From assembly GCA_013375455.1 (NCBI GenBank), contig JABXJT010000073.1, positions 1 to 23,675 on the forward strand: DNA of 23,675 bases. Direction: 5' to 3'. The DNA comes from Candidatus Helarchaeota archaeon (GTDB lineage: Archaea > Asgardarchaeota > Lokiarchaeia > Helarchaeales > HEL-GB-A). This document shows positions 7,219-16,977 of the stretch, piece after piece. The notes beneath the pieces are model-generated. The model did no database searches and was not told where the DNA came from. It was given only the letters and a program-made list of their open reading frames with translations. Position numbers and translations under genes: made by a program. Every line of letters starts with the position of its first letter. Position 1 is the stretch's first letter.

Positions 7219-10200
7219 ATGAAAATAAATAAAAGCATATTCTTAATGTTCATTTTTATTACAAGCACGATTTTACCCATTAGTTTTATGTCTCACTTCT
7301 ATTCATCAAATGGTCCTGTTGCCATCTTAGATGATTCACCAAATACCTCCTTTTTTATTAGCCAGAACGAAAGTCAATCCTATTATACGCAGTGGCTGCA
7401 GAACCCAAACCTTACCTCTCCCATCGAACCCACTTGGTACTGGACCAGTGCGGGCGATACTACAGACATCACGGCGAATGACGGTAACGGACAAGCTAAT
7501 GTGACGGTGATCGGCGAGAAAGGATCGGTGTCAATCTTTGAAGATCAACCTAATGCAACTGAATGGCTACAATGCAACAATTCAGAAGTCAACTTACGGC
7601 CAACTTTTTATGCTGTTAATGAAAGCGGTAAGTGGTGGGCCGCTCATTACTGGGTGGAACAAGATAACTTAGGAAATGCATATACCAGCATCCAATGGAA
7701 GAAAAACTACACCCTGTCAAAGGATTTGTCAGATTATGAAATTACCGGAGTATCAATTAATTCCACCGTTAATGGAACCGTCCAGGCGGGGGCACTTCAA
7801 AATGGGGGTGTCGAAGTCCCCGGTGATACTGTCAATTTCGGTTCTGTATATGATTATGTGAGATTCTATGTGAGAATTTCGGACTTGCCAGGCAATAAGG
7901 AGTATGAATTAGCATATAATCGAACAAAGTACTTAGGACAGGGAGACGCACCTGGTACTTATGATTACATGTATGACACTCTAATGAGCAGTTATTCAGA
8001 AGACATCATGATAGCATACCTGACCTCTGTTTTAGAAACTGATGGTCGCAACTTCACCATGATTCTAGGAATCGATATATACTGTGATGAAAATCATCAA
8101 ACAGATGAAGATTATTTTAATGCCTTGCGGATTAAATCGTTCAATTTAACTTTTTCATACGAGAAAAAGATAGACCGCGGCGTCTCTGCGGAGTGGGCTC
8201 AAATAGGCAATAAGCTTCCGTCAGGAAATGTCCAGGTTGATTCGGCGCGGTTACATTTCAAGTATAAAACTGATAAAAATTGGACGGCTTTGACTGATTC
8301 CCCGAATTCAGAATTTAGGATGATAATCGGTAACAATACTCACACGGAAACTGTTAAGATTGAAACGGCAAATTCCACGTACCAGGAAGCTAGAGTGGGT
8401 GGATTTGATGTTACAACTTTAATTCTCCAGAACGTAAATATTACAGTTAAAATTCAAGTATATCTCGCCGATAATTTCCTCTTAACTGAAAATCTAACGA
8501 TCTCTCTTGATGATATTTACCTTTATATTAACTATACCGTTTTTGTAATACCCCCGCCCGGTGCACCCAACTTAAACATTGTTGCCAATGCCACGACACT
8601 TTTCACCAATCAATGGACTCAACTTACAGTAACTTGCGAAAATACGAGTGCGGAGAATGTTTCCCAGTTGTGGTATAATAATCCCTTTGACGGAATCAAT
8701 TACACCTTGGCTACCGATTTTACAGGACTCCAGACCCATTACTTGAACTTCACGAGTGCTTCAGCAGGACCTTACCAATTCAGGTTCTGGGCCAACTCGA
8801 CGACGGGGGCACAATCAAACGAAGAATTGTACATTGTGTGGCTTACGCCGACATATCCTTCTTTGACCGTGACCGCAAATACCACTAATCTTTTCAACAA
8901 TTATTGGACTCAACTTACGGTAACCTGTGAAAATGGATCAGGAAGGGTGGATCTGCTCTGGTACCTTAACCCCTTTGATTCAACAAACTATACCTTAGCT
9001 ACAAATTTTACTGGACAACAAATTTCTCTATTAAATTTCACTTCGGCAATCGCAGGTCCTTATGTCTTTAAATTTTGGGCGAACTCCAGCCTAGGAATGG
9101 GCATTATCTCAGAAAAAGAGATTACCATTGTTTGGAACACCCCACAGGGGGCCATTTTGAGTTTAGTCGCGAATGAAACGACTCCTTATACAAATCAATG
9201 GACCAACCTCACGGTCACCTGCCAGAGTGGATCTGCCAACGTGCACACGCTGTGGTATTACAATCCCTTAGATAGCGCGAATCATACCCTGGCTACTGAC
9301 TTTGCCGGAACCCAAGTCTTTAATATAATCAACACGACTGCGGTGGCAGGCTCCCATACCTACCAATTCTGGGCCAACTCAACCTTGGGAGCAGACGCAG
9401 TTAAGAGTCTCTTGATCGTGTGGGTAGAGCCCCAAGCACCGATCCTAACGGTGACTGCGAATGATACGAGTCCTTACACGACTCAATGGACCAACATCAC
9501 GGGCAACTGCCAGAGTGGATCCGGCAACGTGGATACCCTCTGGTATTTCAACCCCTTGGATGGGCAGAACCACACCCTGGCCACCGACTTTTCGGGACTC
9601 CAAGTCTTTAACATCATCAATATGACCGGAATCGCAGGATCCTATACCTACCGATTCTGGGCAAACAGCAGCTTTGGGTTATTGACTTATGAGACATTTA
9701 CTGTCTTTTGGACGACTCCACAAGATCCCATCATAACTGCAAATGCTAATACGACGAATCCGTTCATTAATCTACCATCCAACATCACGGTCACCTGTCA
9801 GAGCGGTTCTGGCAACGTGCATACATTCTGGTATTACAATCCGCTAGACACGCAGAACCATACCCTGGCCACCGATTTTGCCGGAATCCAAGTCGTCAAT
9901 ATCATCAATACGACCGGAATCGCAGGCTCTTATACATACCGCTTCTGGGCCAACTCAAGCCTTGGCTTAATAACTGAAGAGTCCATCACGATAGTTTGGG
10001 TTTCCCCACAACCACCCATTCTTACCGTGACCACGAATGCTACTAGCCCCTATATCAATCAATTGACTAACATCACGGTCACTTGTCGAAGTGGCACTGG
10101 GAATACGGATATGTTGTGGTATTACAACCCGTTAGACTCACAAAATCACACCCTAGGGACTGATTTTTCAGGCAATCTGATCCACCACATTCTTAATGCA

Positions 10201-11442
10201 ACAGGAACGGCAGGTTCCTATACCTACCGCTTCTGGGCCAATTCCACTTATGGATTGCTAGCAACTGTAACCCTCACGATCTTCTGGCTTGACCTTCAAG
10301 CACCCATTTTAAATGTAATTTCCAATGATACGAATCCTTTAATTAATGAATGGATCATGCTCACGATTACTTGCCAAAGTACATCGGGAAACGTGCATAC
10401 ATTGTGGTATTGGGATGATGTGGGTAACCAAAATATTACTTTGGACACCGATTTTTCGGGCAGTCGGATCCATCTTAGAAACCACACGACTGGAACCGCA
10501 GGGGCCTATACATTCGAATTCTGGGCCAACTCTACCTTTGGATTACTGACTCATACATCTCTCCCCGTGGTCTGGAGAGATCCACAAAATCCCATTGTAA
10601 GTGTGATTGCAAACATCACGACTCTATACGCTACAGAATACACGCAACTCATTATCACCTGTCAAAGTGGCACTGGTAACATTCATACTGCGTGGTATGA
10701 GGACCCAATCTCTGGCCAAAATATCACGTTGGCCACCGACTTTGCAGGAAGTCAGATTTTCTATAGAGACCACACCTCCAGTACTGCTTCCCCATACTTA
10801 TTTACGGTTTGGGCAAATTCATCCTTAGGACTGGAAGCGATGGATGATATTACTATTGTTTGGTTAGCCCCCATTCCGCCAACCTTAACTATAGATGTCA
10901 GTGACAGCAATCCTGATACGGGTAAAAGCACTCAAATCACGGTCGTCTGTCGAAGTGGAACAGGTAATATATCTGTCTGGTGGTATTATAACCCAATTAC
11001 CGAACAAAACGTGACTATAGACACCGATTTCTTCGGTGAGCGGACCTGGATTAGGGATTTCACGAGTGAAGACCCAGGAACCTACATATTCGAGTTCTGG
11101 GCCAATTCCACTTATGGAGTAGTGACTTACGACTCCGTTACAGTGGTATGGACTGGGGGTCAGCCTATTGGCCCAATCGTAATAGTGTTAGCAGCAGTTC
11201 TCGCGGCAGTGGCGGCAGCCTTTTTGGCTTATCAACTGTACTTCAAGGTTCCTAAGACAGTGCGAACGATCCGAAAAACGAAGAGCGCCATCCGGAAGGG
11301 GAAGGCAACAACCCCACTGAAGGTACCCGCACGGGAATCGGTTGTTCAAGAAATGTTCAATAAAAGGCTGAAAATACAAAAATTACCCTCGAAAAGACCA
11401 GAGGCTCCTTCTGTAACTAAATCAAAGCTTTCGAAAACTTAG
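7219..11442 (+). CDS. giant surface protein with nine Ig-like repeats, single TM and basic tail
   Basis: A protein of 1407 residues. Residues 1-30 form a signal peptide (MKINKSIFLMFIFITSTILP). Residues about 45-445 form an N-terminal beta-rich region that looks like two related parts, ending FNLTFSYEKK and DDIYLYINYTV. Nine repeats of about 96 residues follow (about 445-1315), each of the form PxLTVxANxT...WTxLTVTC...LWYYNPLD...AGSYTYRFWANSTxGL...IVW. Each repeat has about five Asn-glycosylation sequons and one unpaired Cys, and lacks the partner Cys of a classical Ig disulfide. A membrane helix (about 1318-1342) and a 65-residue Lys/Arg-rich cytoplasmic tail close the protein. It is probably a cell-surface stalk or adhesin. 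It is a clear paralog of the protein at 11603-16948. The Shine-Dalgarno GAGG fixes the start. Confidence 0.85.
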   Translation: MKINKSIFLMFIFITSTILPISFMSHFYSSNGPVAILDDSPNTSFFISQNESQSYYTQWLQNPNLTSPIEPTWYWTSAGDTTDITANDGNGQANVTVIGEKGSVSIFEDQPNATEWLQCNNSEVNLRPTFYAVNESGKWWAAHYWVEQDNLGNAYTSIQWKKNYTLSKDLSDYEITGVSINSTVNGTVQAGALQNGGVEVPGDTVNFGSVYDYVRFYVRISDLPGNKEYELAYNRTKYLGQGDAPGTYDYMYDTLMSSYSEDIMIAYLTSVLETDGRNFTMILGIDIYCDENHQTDEDYFNALRIKSFNLTFSYEKKIDRGVSAEWAQIGNKLPSGNVQVDSARLHFKYKTDKNWTALTDSPNSEFRMIIGNNTHTETVKIETANSTYQEARVGGFDVTTLILQNVNITVKIQVYLADNFLLTENLTISLDDIYLYINYTVFVIPPPGAPNLNIVANATTLFTNQWTQLTVTCENTSAENVSQLWYNNPFDGINYTLATDFTGLQTHYLNFTSASAGPYQFRFWANSTTGAQSNEELYIVWLTPTYPSLTVTANTTNLFNNYWTQLTVTCENGSGRVDLLWYLNPFDSTNYTLATNFTGQQISLLNFTSAIAGPYVFKFWANSSLGMGIISEKEITIVWNTPQGAILSLVANETTPYTNQWTNLTVTCQSGSANVHTLWYYNPLDSANHTLATDFAGTQVFNIINTTAVAGSHTYQFWANSTLGADAVKSLLIVWVEPQAPILTVTANDTSPYTTQWTNITGNCQSGSGNVDTLWYFNPLDGQNHTLATDFSGLQVFNIINMTGIAGSYTYRFWANSSFGLLTYETFTVFWTTPQDPIITANANTTNPFINLPSNITVTCQSGSGNVHTFWYYNPLDTQNHTLATDFAGIQVVNIINTTGIAGSYTYRFWANSSLGLITEESITIVWVSPQPPILTVTTNATSPYINQLTNITVTCRSGTGNTDMLWYYNPLDSQNHTLGTDFSGNLIHHILNATGTAGSYTYRFWANSTYGLLATVTLTIFWLDLQAPILNVISNDTNPLINEWIMLTITCQSTSGNVHTLWYWDDVGNQNITLDTDFSGSRIHLRNHTTGTAGAYTFEFWANSTFGLLTHTSLPVVWRDPQNPIVSVIANITTLYATEYTQLIITCQSGTGNIHTAWYEDPISGQNITLATDFAGSQIFYRDHTSSTASPYLFTVWANSSLGLEAMDDITIVWLAPIPPTLTIDVSDSNPDTGKSTQITVVCRSGTGNISVWWYYNPITEQNVTIDTDFFGERTWIRDFTSEDPGTYIFEFWANSTYGVVTYDSVTVVWTGGQPIGPIVIVLAAVLAAVAAAFLAYQLYFKVPKTVRTIRKTKSAIRKGKATTPLKVPARESVVQEMFNKRLKIQKLPSKRPEAPSVTKSKLSKT
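8551..11157 (+). repeat. nine tandem Ig-like repeats (coding)
   Basis: Nine units of roughly 285-290 bases. Each opens after a WxxP linker and contains the LWYYNPLD and FWANS signatures. Units 3-6 are most alike. The last unit (PPTLTIDVSDSNP) is more divergent and closely matches the last unit of the neighbouring paralog, so unit identity depends on position in the stalk. Confidence 0.85.
11170..11439 (+). other. shared TM segment and cytoplasmic tail, copy 1
   Basis: Encodes the membrane helix and tail of the first surface protein. The helix stretch AVLAAVAAAFLAYQLYF is identical in the second surface protein. The first 55 tail residues match at 47 positions, from KVPKTVRTIRKTKSAIRK to PEAP. 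The DNA is also closely similar (11194-11402 against 16703-16911). Confidence 0.9.
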
Positions 11443-11468
11443 AGAGTATTTTTTCTCTATTTTTTTTT
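11441..11468 (+). terminator. terminator of the first surface-protein gene
   Basis: AGAGA and TCTCT pair around an 8-base loop, followed by a run of T ending at 11468. It lies directly at the TAG stop. Oligo-T tracts are typical archaeal termination signals. Confidence 0.55.
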
Positions 11469-11522
11469 AATTATATTCAAGGTTATGTAACTAAATGCAA
11501 TTCCTCAACTAATGACAAACAT

Positions 11523-11530
11523 ATTTATAC
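11523..11530 (+). promoter_or_regulatory. TATA box for the second surface-protein operon
   Basis: ATTTATAC within ATATTTATACC, about 75 bases before the ATG at 11603. Transcription would start near 11550, with a leader of about 50 bases carrying GGGGTG as Shine-Dalgarno at 11591-11596. Confidence 0.45.
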
Positions 11531-11602
11531 CCTCAGTATCAAACTACAATTACTTTTATCAAAAAAAAAATCCTTAAGTTATGAATTTTAGGGGTGTAAA
11601 AT

Positions 11603-14600
11603 ATGAAAAAGAAGAAAGGATTCTTTATAATTTTTATTTTTCTTACAAGTTTTTTTGTTCTATCGTCAATAAATTATCAGATTAGTCCAATTCAGACTAA
11701 GTTAGATGATAACTCCAACATTACAGCTGGGGTTAGTACTCCTTATTCTCAACAATGGTTGTCAAACCCGATTATGACCTCTCCCATTACGGAATGGTCC
11801 TCAGCTGCTGGGGGTGCAGATCCCTCTGATGTCGCAGCCGTGGATGGCGGTGACCAGGCAAATATGACTGTAGTCGGAGATTCAGGAAGTTATACTGTAT
11901 TTTCAGACCCACCCGATTCAACGAATTGGACTGCTTATTCCAATCCAGATTTCCCTGTGATGCCCTTTGCAGATGATGGTATCGGTGGAACTTTAGGTTG
12001 GGGAATTGACGCAGGAGGCTGTTGGGCTTGGCACGATTGGGATGAAGCTGACCTGCCAGATGGTCAGCTCGGACAAACCCCCAGCGTGGAATGGAAAAGA
12101 AATGTAACGACGCCGGTTAATATGAGTGATTATGAGATCACTTCCGCTTCTGTATCCGCGACTTGCAATGGCACTGTCGATGCAAATGTAGATAGTATAA
12201 ATGATGGTGGAACCGTTGCCGTTGGGGATTATACTCGATTTTATGTGGCGATTTCGGATCTTTCGGGAGATCAGGAATACGAGGTGGCTTGGAACCAGAC
12301 TTCGGAGTTGGGAACAGATGCTGGTCCTTTAACACAAGGTAACACACTAATGGTACAGGTGCCGGAACCACTTTTAATTTTCTTCTTGACTTCTGTTTTA
12401 GAAAAGGACTACTGTAATTTCACCATAATTCTCGGCATTTTCATCTATTGCGAGGATAATGATGCCGCATATGATACTGATTTTTGGACGCTGCTTCGGA
12501 TCAATTCCTTCAATCTAACGTTCACTTATGAGAAGAAAATTGATAAAACAACCTATGTAGAATGGAGCCAGGTCGGAAATCAACTTCCGACGACTCCAGG
12601 CACGCTAATAGTGGATTCAGCGAGACTGCACTTTCAGTACAGCATTGACCAGACATGGCCTTCGGTAGACTCACCCAACTCTGAAATTCGAATGTTAATC
12701 AATAGCATTCAACATTCGGAGACCGTTGCTTTATCCACGGCCAATGGGTCGTTACAGGATGCAAAAGCGGGTGGGTTTGATGTGACGCCGTTGATCCAGA
12801 AAGGCGTGAACATTACCCTAGCCATTCAACTCTATCTCGCGGATAATTTCCAACGCCCCAATAATATCACTCTCGCGATCGACAATGTCTATCTCTGGAT
12901 AAATTATACGATAACTTTGATTGAGCCGTCATTGAGCGTCGCGGCTAACTCCACGTATCTAATCACGAATCAATATACGAACATCACGGTCACGTGCTCA
13001 AATGGAACGGGTAATATAGATACTCTATGGTTTTACAATCCCTTAGATTTACAGAATCACACCCTGGCTACCGCCTTTTCCGGAACTCAGGTCCACAATA
13101 TCATCAATACTACTGGAACGGACGGAGCCTATACCTACAAATTCTGGGCAAATTCAACTATAGGATTAGAATCCTATGAAGAACTCCTTGTCGTATGGAT
13201 AGATCCCATATATCCCACCTTGAGCGTGACCGCCAATACCACGAATCTATTCACGGATCAATGGACTAACATCACGGTAACCTGCGAGAATGGAACGGGC
13301 ACCGTTGATACTCTATGGTATTATAATCCACTGAGTGCTCAAAATATTACGTTGGCTACCGGTTTTACTGGGATCCAAGTGCATGATATAATCAATACCA
13401 GTGCCACGCCAGGTCCCTATACATACCAATTCTGGGCCAACTCTTCATTAGGGCATTTGTCCTATGATGACATTACCGTGGTCTGGAATACCCCAGTGGG
13501 ACCGACCTTGACCGTGATTGCGAATGATACTAGTCCTTATACCAATCAATGGACTGACCTCACGGTCACCATTCAGAGCGGTTCCGCGAACGTGGATATG
13601 TTATGGTACTATAACCCCATAGATCTACAGAATCACACCTTGGGCAACGATATATCCGGGGTCCAAGTCTTCCATATAATCAATACGACTGGAGCGGCAG
13701 GCTCCTATACGTACCGCTTCTGGGCTAACTCAACCCTGGGAGCAGATGCATCTCAAGATGTCTTGATCGTGTGGGTATCTCCAGTAGCGCCGATAATTAC
13801 AGTGATCACGAATAGTTCCAGCCCTTACATTAATCAATGGGTCGATCTCACGGTTACGTGCCAGCCAGGTTCGGGGAATGTTGATACATTTTGGTATTAT
13901 AATCCCTTAGATTTACAGAATCACACCTTGGGAACCAATTTTGCCACGAGCCAAGTCGTCAATATAATCAATACGACGGCAACGTCAGGCTCATACACGT
14001 ATCGATTTTGGGCTAATTCCACCTTTGGATTGATGGACTATGACGACATCACGATCATTTGGGTGCAACCACAGGCGCCTATTATAAGTCTGGACGCGAA
14101 TATTACAAATCCATACATTAATCGGTGGACTCAGGTGACGGTCACTTGTTCGAGCGGTTCTGAAAACGTTTCCGTTTTATGGTATTATAACCCATTGACC
14201 ATGAATAATGTAACCCTCGATAGCAACTTCGCAGGGAGCCGAATCTATTATGAGAACTTTATGAGTTCAGTGGCCGGTGCTCAAGAATTCAAATTCTGGG
14301 CTAACTCCACTATAGGAGGAGAAACAGAGCAATCCATCACGATAGTTTGGGTTGAGCCGACTGCGCCCATCCTCACGGTAAATGCCAACACGACAACGCC
14401 GTATGTTGATGAATATACGAAACTTACCGTGTCCGTCCAATCCGGAACCGGAAATGTTTCTGTGGTGTGGTATTATAACCCATTGACCATGAATAACGTG
14501 ACCCTCGATAGCAACTTCGCAGGGAGCCGAATCTATTATGAGAACTTCACGAGCGCCTCGGCAGGGGCCTTTGAATTTATATTTTGGGTCAACTCGAGTG

Positions 14601-16948
14601 TTGGTTTGGAGGTCGTTGAGTCCATCACAGTAGTCTGGGTCGAGCCGACCCCACCAATCCTAACGGTTAATGCAAACACGACAACACCATACATTGACAG
14701 GTACTCGCAACTGGTTGTAACATGCCAATCGGGTATAGGGAATGTCTCCGTGCTATGGTATAATAACCCATTCGACTCCAATAATTACACCATTGATACC
14801 AACTTTGCAGGCGTCAGGGTCCATTTCTTGAATTTTACAAGCGCGATAGCGGGCTCGTATGAATTCAAGTTCTGGGCAAACTCAACGTTTGGGTTAGAGT
14901 CCTACGAATCCATCTCGGTAATTTGGATAGTCCCACAGCCTCCTTTAATAACAGTGCTTGCGAATACTACTACCCCTTATACCAATGAATACGCTCAATT
15001 GACGGTAACCGGGCAAGCCGGAACCGGAAATATTTCTGTCTTGTGGTATTACAATCCGCTGACTTTGAATAATATTACACTTGATACCAACTTCGCAGGG
15101 AGCCGGGTCTATTTACTGAACTTCACGAGTGCCGCGCCGGGAAGCTTTAAATTTGAGTTCTGGGCCAACTCGAGTTCGGGGTTAGACTTCTACCAGTTTA
15201 TTAATATAGTGTGGATACAGCCCCAAGCACCACTCCTCACGGTAACTGCCAATATTACAACCCCCTATACAAATGATTGGACACAATTGACGGTAACTGG
15301 ACAAAGTCAATCAGGCAACGTCTCTGTTTTGTGGTATTATAATCCATTCGATTTAACCAATTACACCCTCGATACCAACTTTGCAGGGATCCGGACGTAT
15401 TATCTGAACTTCACGAGCGCCTCGGCAGGGGCCTACCAATTCACCTTCTGGGTCAACTCGACCTTCAATTTGGAGGTTTCGAACTCGATCACGGTAATTT
15501 GGGTGGATCCACAGGCTCCAATCTTAGCGCTGGCAGCAAATGCCACGGTTCTGGAGATTAATCTATGGACCCAACTCACCTTGACCGCACAATCGGGATC
15601 CTTTGCTATCTCGCAGGTATGGTATTATAATGCATTGACATTGAACAATATTACGCTCGATAATAATTTCTCAGGGCTCCGAACGTATCTATTGAACTTC
15701 TCCAGCGCTGGACCTGGGTCCTTCCAATTCACCTTCTGGGCGAACTCCAGTAGGAACTTAGAAACCTCCACATTCGTTACTATCCTGTGGGTTGCACCTT
15801 CTCCACCCTCTCTCTCGGTGTCTGCAAATATAACCAATCCCTACACGGATCAGGCAACAGAGATCACAGTCCAATGTCAATCAGGTTCTGCAGATGTGGA
15901 TGAATTAAAATACTATAATCCCCTCGATAGCCAAAATTATACCCTTGCTACCAGCTTTGCTGGAGTTCAAGTCTTTAACATCATCAATGCCAGTGCAACG
16001 TCGGGCTCCTATACCTATCAATTCTGGGCGATCTCCGGTGTTATGGAAGTTGAGGAGTCCATCTTGATCGTTTGGGTAGATCCGGTACCTCCTACACTAA
16101 CTGCACGTGCTGATATTTCTAATCTTTACTTTTCTGAATGGACCAACATCACGGTCACATGCATTCCCGGTAGTGAGAACGTGGATACATTATTTTATTA
16201 TAATCCGATACTAAACCAGACTATCACGCTAGGCAGCAACTTTGCCCTACCCCAGATCCATTACGTGGTAAATACGAGCTACACTCCACGAGTAGTCACG
16301 TATAATTTTTGGGCGAATGACACCTTGGGATCGCTAATAAGCTATAATGTCACAATCGCGTGGTTATCGCCTACCCCGCCAACCTTAACTATAAGTGTCA
16401 GTAACGCCAATCCTGAGGAAGGTCAAAGCACGCAAATCACGATAGTCTGTAAAGCTGGAACTGGTAATGTATCTTTAGTGTTGTTCTATAATGATGTTAC
16501 AGGTCAAAACAAAACCCTTAATATTGGTGGTCCTTTCTTCGGGGAGCAGACTTTTTATGAGGATGTCACGAGCCAAAACGCAGGATCTTTTACCTTCGAG
16601 TTCTGGGCCAATTCCACCTATGGAGTTGTGGCTTATGATTCCAAGCTAGTAGTGTGGGTCGAAAAACCTGGAACACCGCTCCCAATCATTATAGCGTTAC
16701 TAGCAGTTCTCGCAGCCGTCGCGGCAGCCTTTTTGGCGTATCAATTGTATTTCAAGGTTCCTAAAACAGTGAGAACGATCCGAAAAACGAAGAGCGCCAT
16801 TCGGAAGGGAAAGGCGACGACCCCACTGAAAATACCTGCACGAGAATCTGTGGTTAATGAAATGTTCAGTAAGAGGATGAAGATGCAAAAAATCCCCACG
16901 AAGAAACCAGAAGCCCCTGGAGTGAAAGTAATTAAAGGAGCTGGATAA
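11603..16948 (+). CDS. giant surface protein with thirteen Ig-like repeats, single TM and basic tail
   Basis: A protein of 1781 residues and a paralog of the one at 7219-11442. It has a signal peptide (MKKKKGFFIIFIFLTSFFVL), an N-terminal region of about 400 residues aligned with that of its neighbour (QQWLSNPIMTSPI against TQWLQNPNLTSPI), and thirteen Ig-like repeats of about 96 residues (about 440-1688). A membrane helix (about 1694-1717) and a 64-residue basic tail follow. Sequons are abundant. Only 8 of 13 repeats keep the single Cys; in units 3, 6, 8, 9 and 10 it is Ile, Val, Gly, Gly and Ala. The extra units are central (5-10), so array length differs by internal expansion. A GGGGTG Shine-Dalgarno precedes the ATG. 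The gene is followed after 29 bases by the HhH/winged-helix gene, probably on the same transcript. Likely a surface stalk or adhesin; no ligand can be read from the sequence. Confidence 0.86.
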   Translation: MKKKKGFFIIFIFLTSFFVLSSINYQISPIQTKLDDNSNITAGVSTPYSQQWLSNPIMTSPITEWSSAAGGADPSDVAAVDGGDQANMTVVGDSGSYTVFSDPPDSTNWTAYSNPDFPVMPFADDGIGGTLGWGIDAGGCWAWHDWDEADLPDGQLGQTPSVEWKRNVTTPVNMSDYEITSASVSATCNGTVDANVDSINDGGTVAVGDYTRFYVAISDLSGDQEYEVAWNQTSELGTDAGPLTQGNTLMVQVPEPLLIFFLTSVLEKDYCNFTIILGIFIYCEDNDAAYDTDFWTLLRINSFNLTFTYEKKIDKTTYVEWSQVGNQLPTTPGTLIVDSARLHFQYSIDQTWPSVDSPNSEIRMLINSIQHSETVALSTANGSLQDAKAGGFDVTPLIQKGVNITLAIQLYLADNFQRPNNITLAIDNVYLWINYTITLIEPSLSVAANSTYLITNQYTNITVTCSNGTGNIDTLWFYNPLDLQNHTLATAFSGTQVHNIINTTGTDGAYTYKFWANSTIGLESYEELLVVWIDPIYPTLSVTANTTNLFTDQWTNITVTCENGTGTVDTLWYYNPLSAQNITLATGFTGIQVHDIINTSATPGPYTYQFWANSSLGHLSYDDITVVWNTPVGPTLTVIANDTSPYTNQWTDLTVTIQSGSANVDMLWYYNPIDLQNHTLGNDISGVQVFHIINTTGAAGSYTYRFWANSTLGADASQDVLIVWVSPVAPIITVITNSSSPYINQWVDLTVTCQPGSGNVDTFWYYNPLDLQNHTLGTNFATSQVVNIINTTATSGSYTYRFWANSTFGLMDYDDITIIWVQPQAPIISLDANITNPYINRWTQVTVTCSSGSENVSVLWYYNPLTMNNVTLDSNFAGSRIYYENFMSSVAGAQEFKFWANSTIGGETEQSITIVWVEPTAPILTVNANTTTPYVDEYTKLTVSVQSGTGNVSVVWYYNPLTMNNVTLDSNFAGSRIYYENFTSASAGAFEFIFWVNSSVGLEVVESITVVWVEPTPPILTVNANTTTPYIDRYSQLVVTCQSGIGNVSVLWYNNPFDSNNYTIDTNFAGVRVHFLNFTSAIAGSYEFKFWANSTFGLESYESISVIWIVPQPPLITVLANTTTPYTNEYAQLTVTGQAGTGNISVLWYYNPLTLNNITLDTNFAGSRVYLLNFTSAAPGSFKFEFWANSSSGLDFYQFINIVWIQPQAPLLTVTANITTPYTNDWTQLTVTGQSQSGNVSVLWYYNPFDLTNYTLDTNFAGIRTYYLNFTSASAGAYQFTFWVNSTFNLEVSNSITVIWVDPQAPILALAANATVLEINLWTQLTLTAQSGSFAISQVWYYNALTLNNITLDNNFSGLRTYLLNFSSAGPGSFQFTFWANSSRNLETSTFVTILWVAPSPPSLSVSANITNPYTDQATEITVQCQSGSADVDELKYYNPLDSQNYTLATSFAGVQVFNIINASATSGSYTYQFWAISGVMEVEESILIVWVDPVPPTLTARADISNLYFSEWTNITVTCIPGSENVDTLFYYNPILNQTITLGSNFALPQIHYVVNTSYTPRVVTYNFWANDTLGSLISYNVTIAWLSPTPPTLTISVSNANPEEGQSTQITIVCKAGTGNVSLVLFYNDVTGQNKTLNIGGPFFGEQTFYEDVTSQNAGSFTFEFWANSTYGVVAYDSKLVVWVEKPGTPLPIIIALLAVLAAVAAAFLAYQLYFKVPKTVRTIRKTKSAIRKGKATTPLKIPARESVVNEMFSKRMKMQKIPTKKPEAPGVKVIKGAG
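12921..16665 (+). repeat. thirteen tandem Ig-like repeats (coding)
   Basis: Thirteen units of about 288 bases. Units 5 and 6 share an 80-base block with only two mismatches (14180-14259 and 14468-14547), exactly 288 bases apart. This indicates recent unit duplication or gene conversion. Units 5-10 form a subgroup with LWYYNPLTxNN and DTNFAGSR motifs. Confidence 0.85.
16680..16945 (+). other. shared TM segment and cytoplasmic tail, copy 2
   Basis: Membrane helix and tail of the second surface protein, matching copy 1 far better than the extracellular repeats do. About 15 of the first 26 tail residues are Lys, Arg, Ser or Thr. The tail continues ARESVVNEMFSKRMKMQK, a possible amphipathic helix. 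Confidence 0.9.
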
Positions 16949-16977
16949 GGTAAAAAATTTGTAAGGTGAAAAGTTTT

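Noticed and set aside
8551..16665. Periodic repeats considered as a CRISPR or satellite array
   Set aside because: The 288-base period is in frame, codes for Ig-like domains and diverges mostly at silent or loop positions. No short identical repeats with unique spacers occur anywhere in the window.
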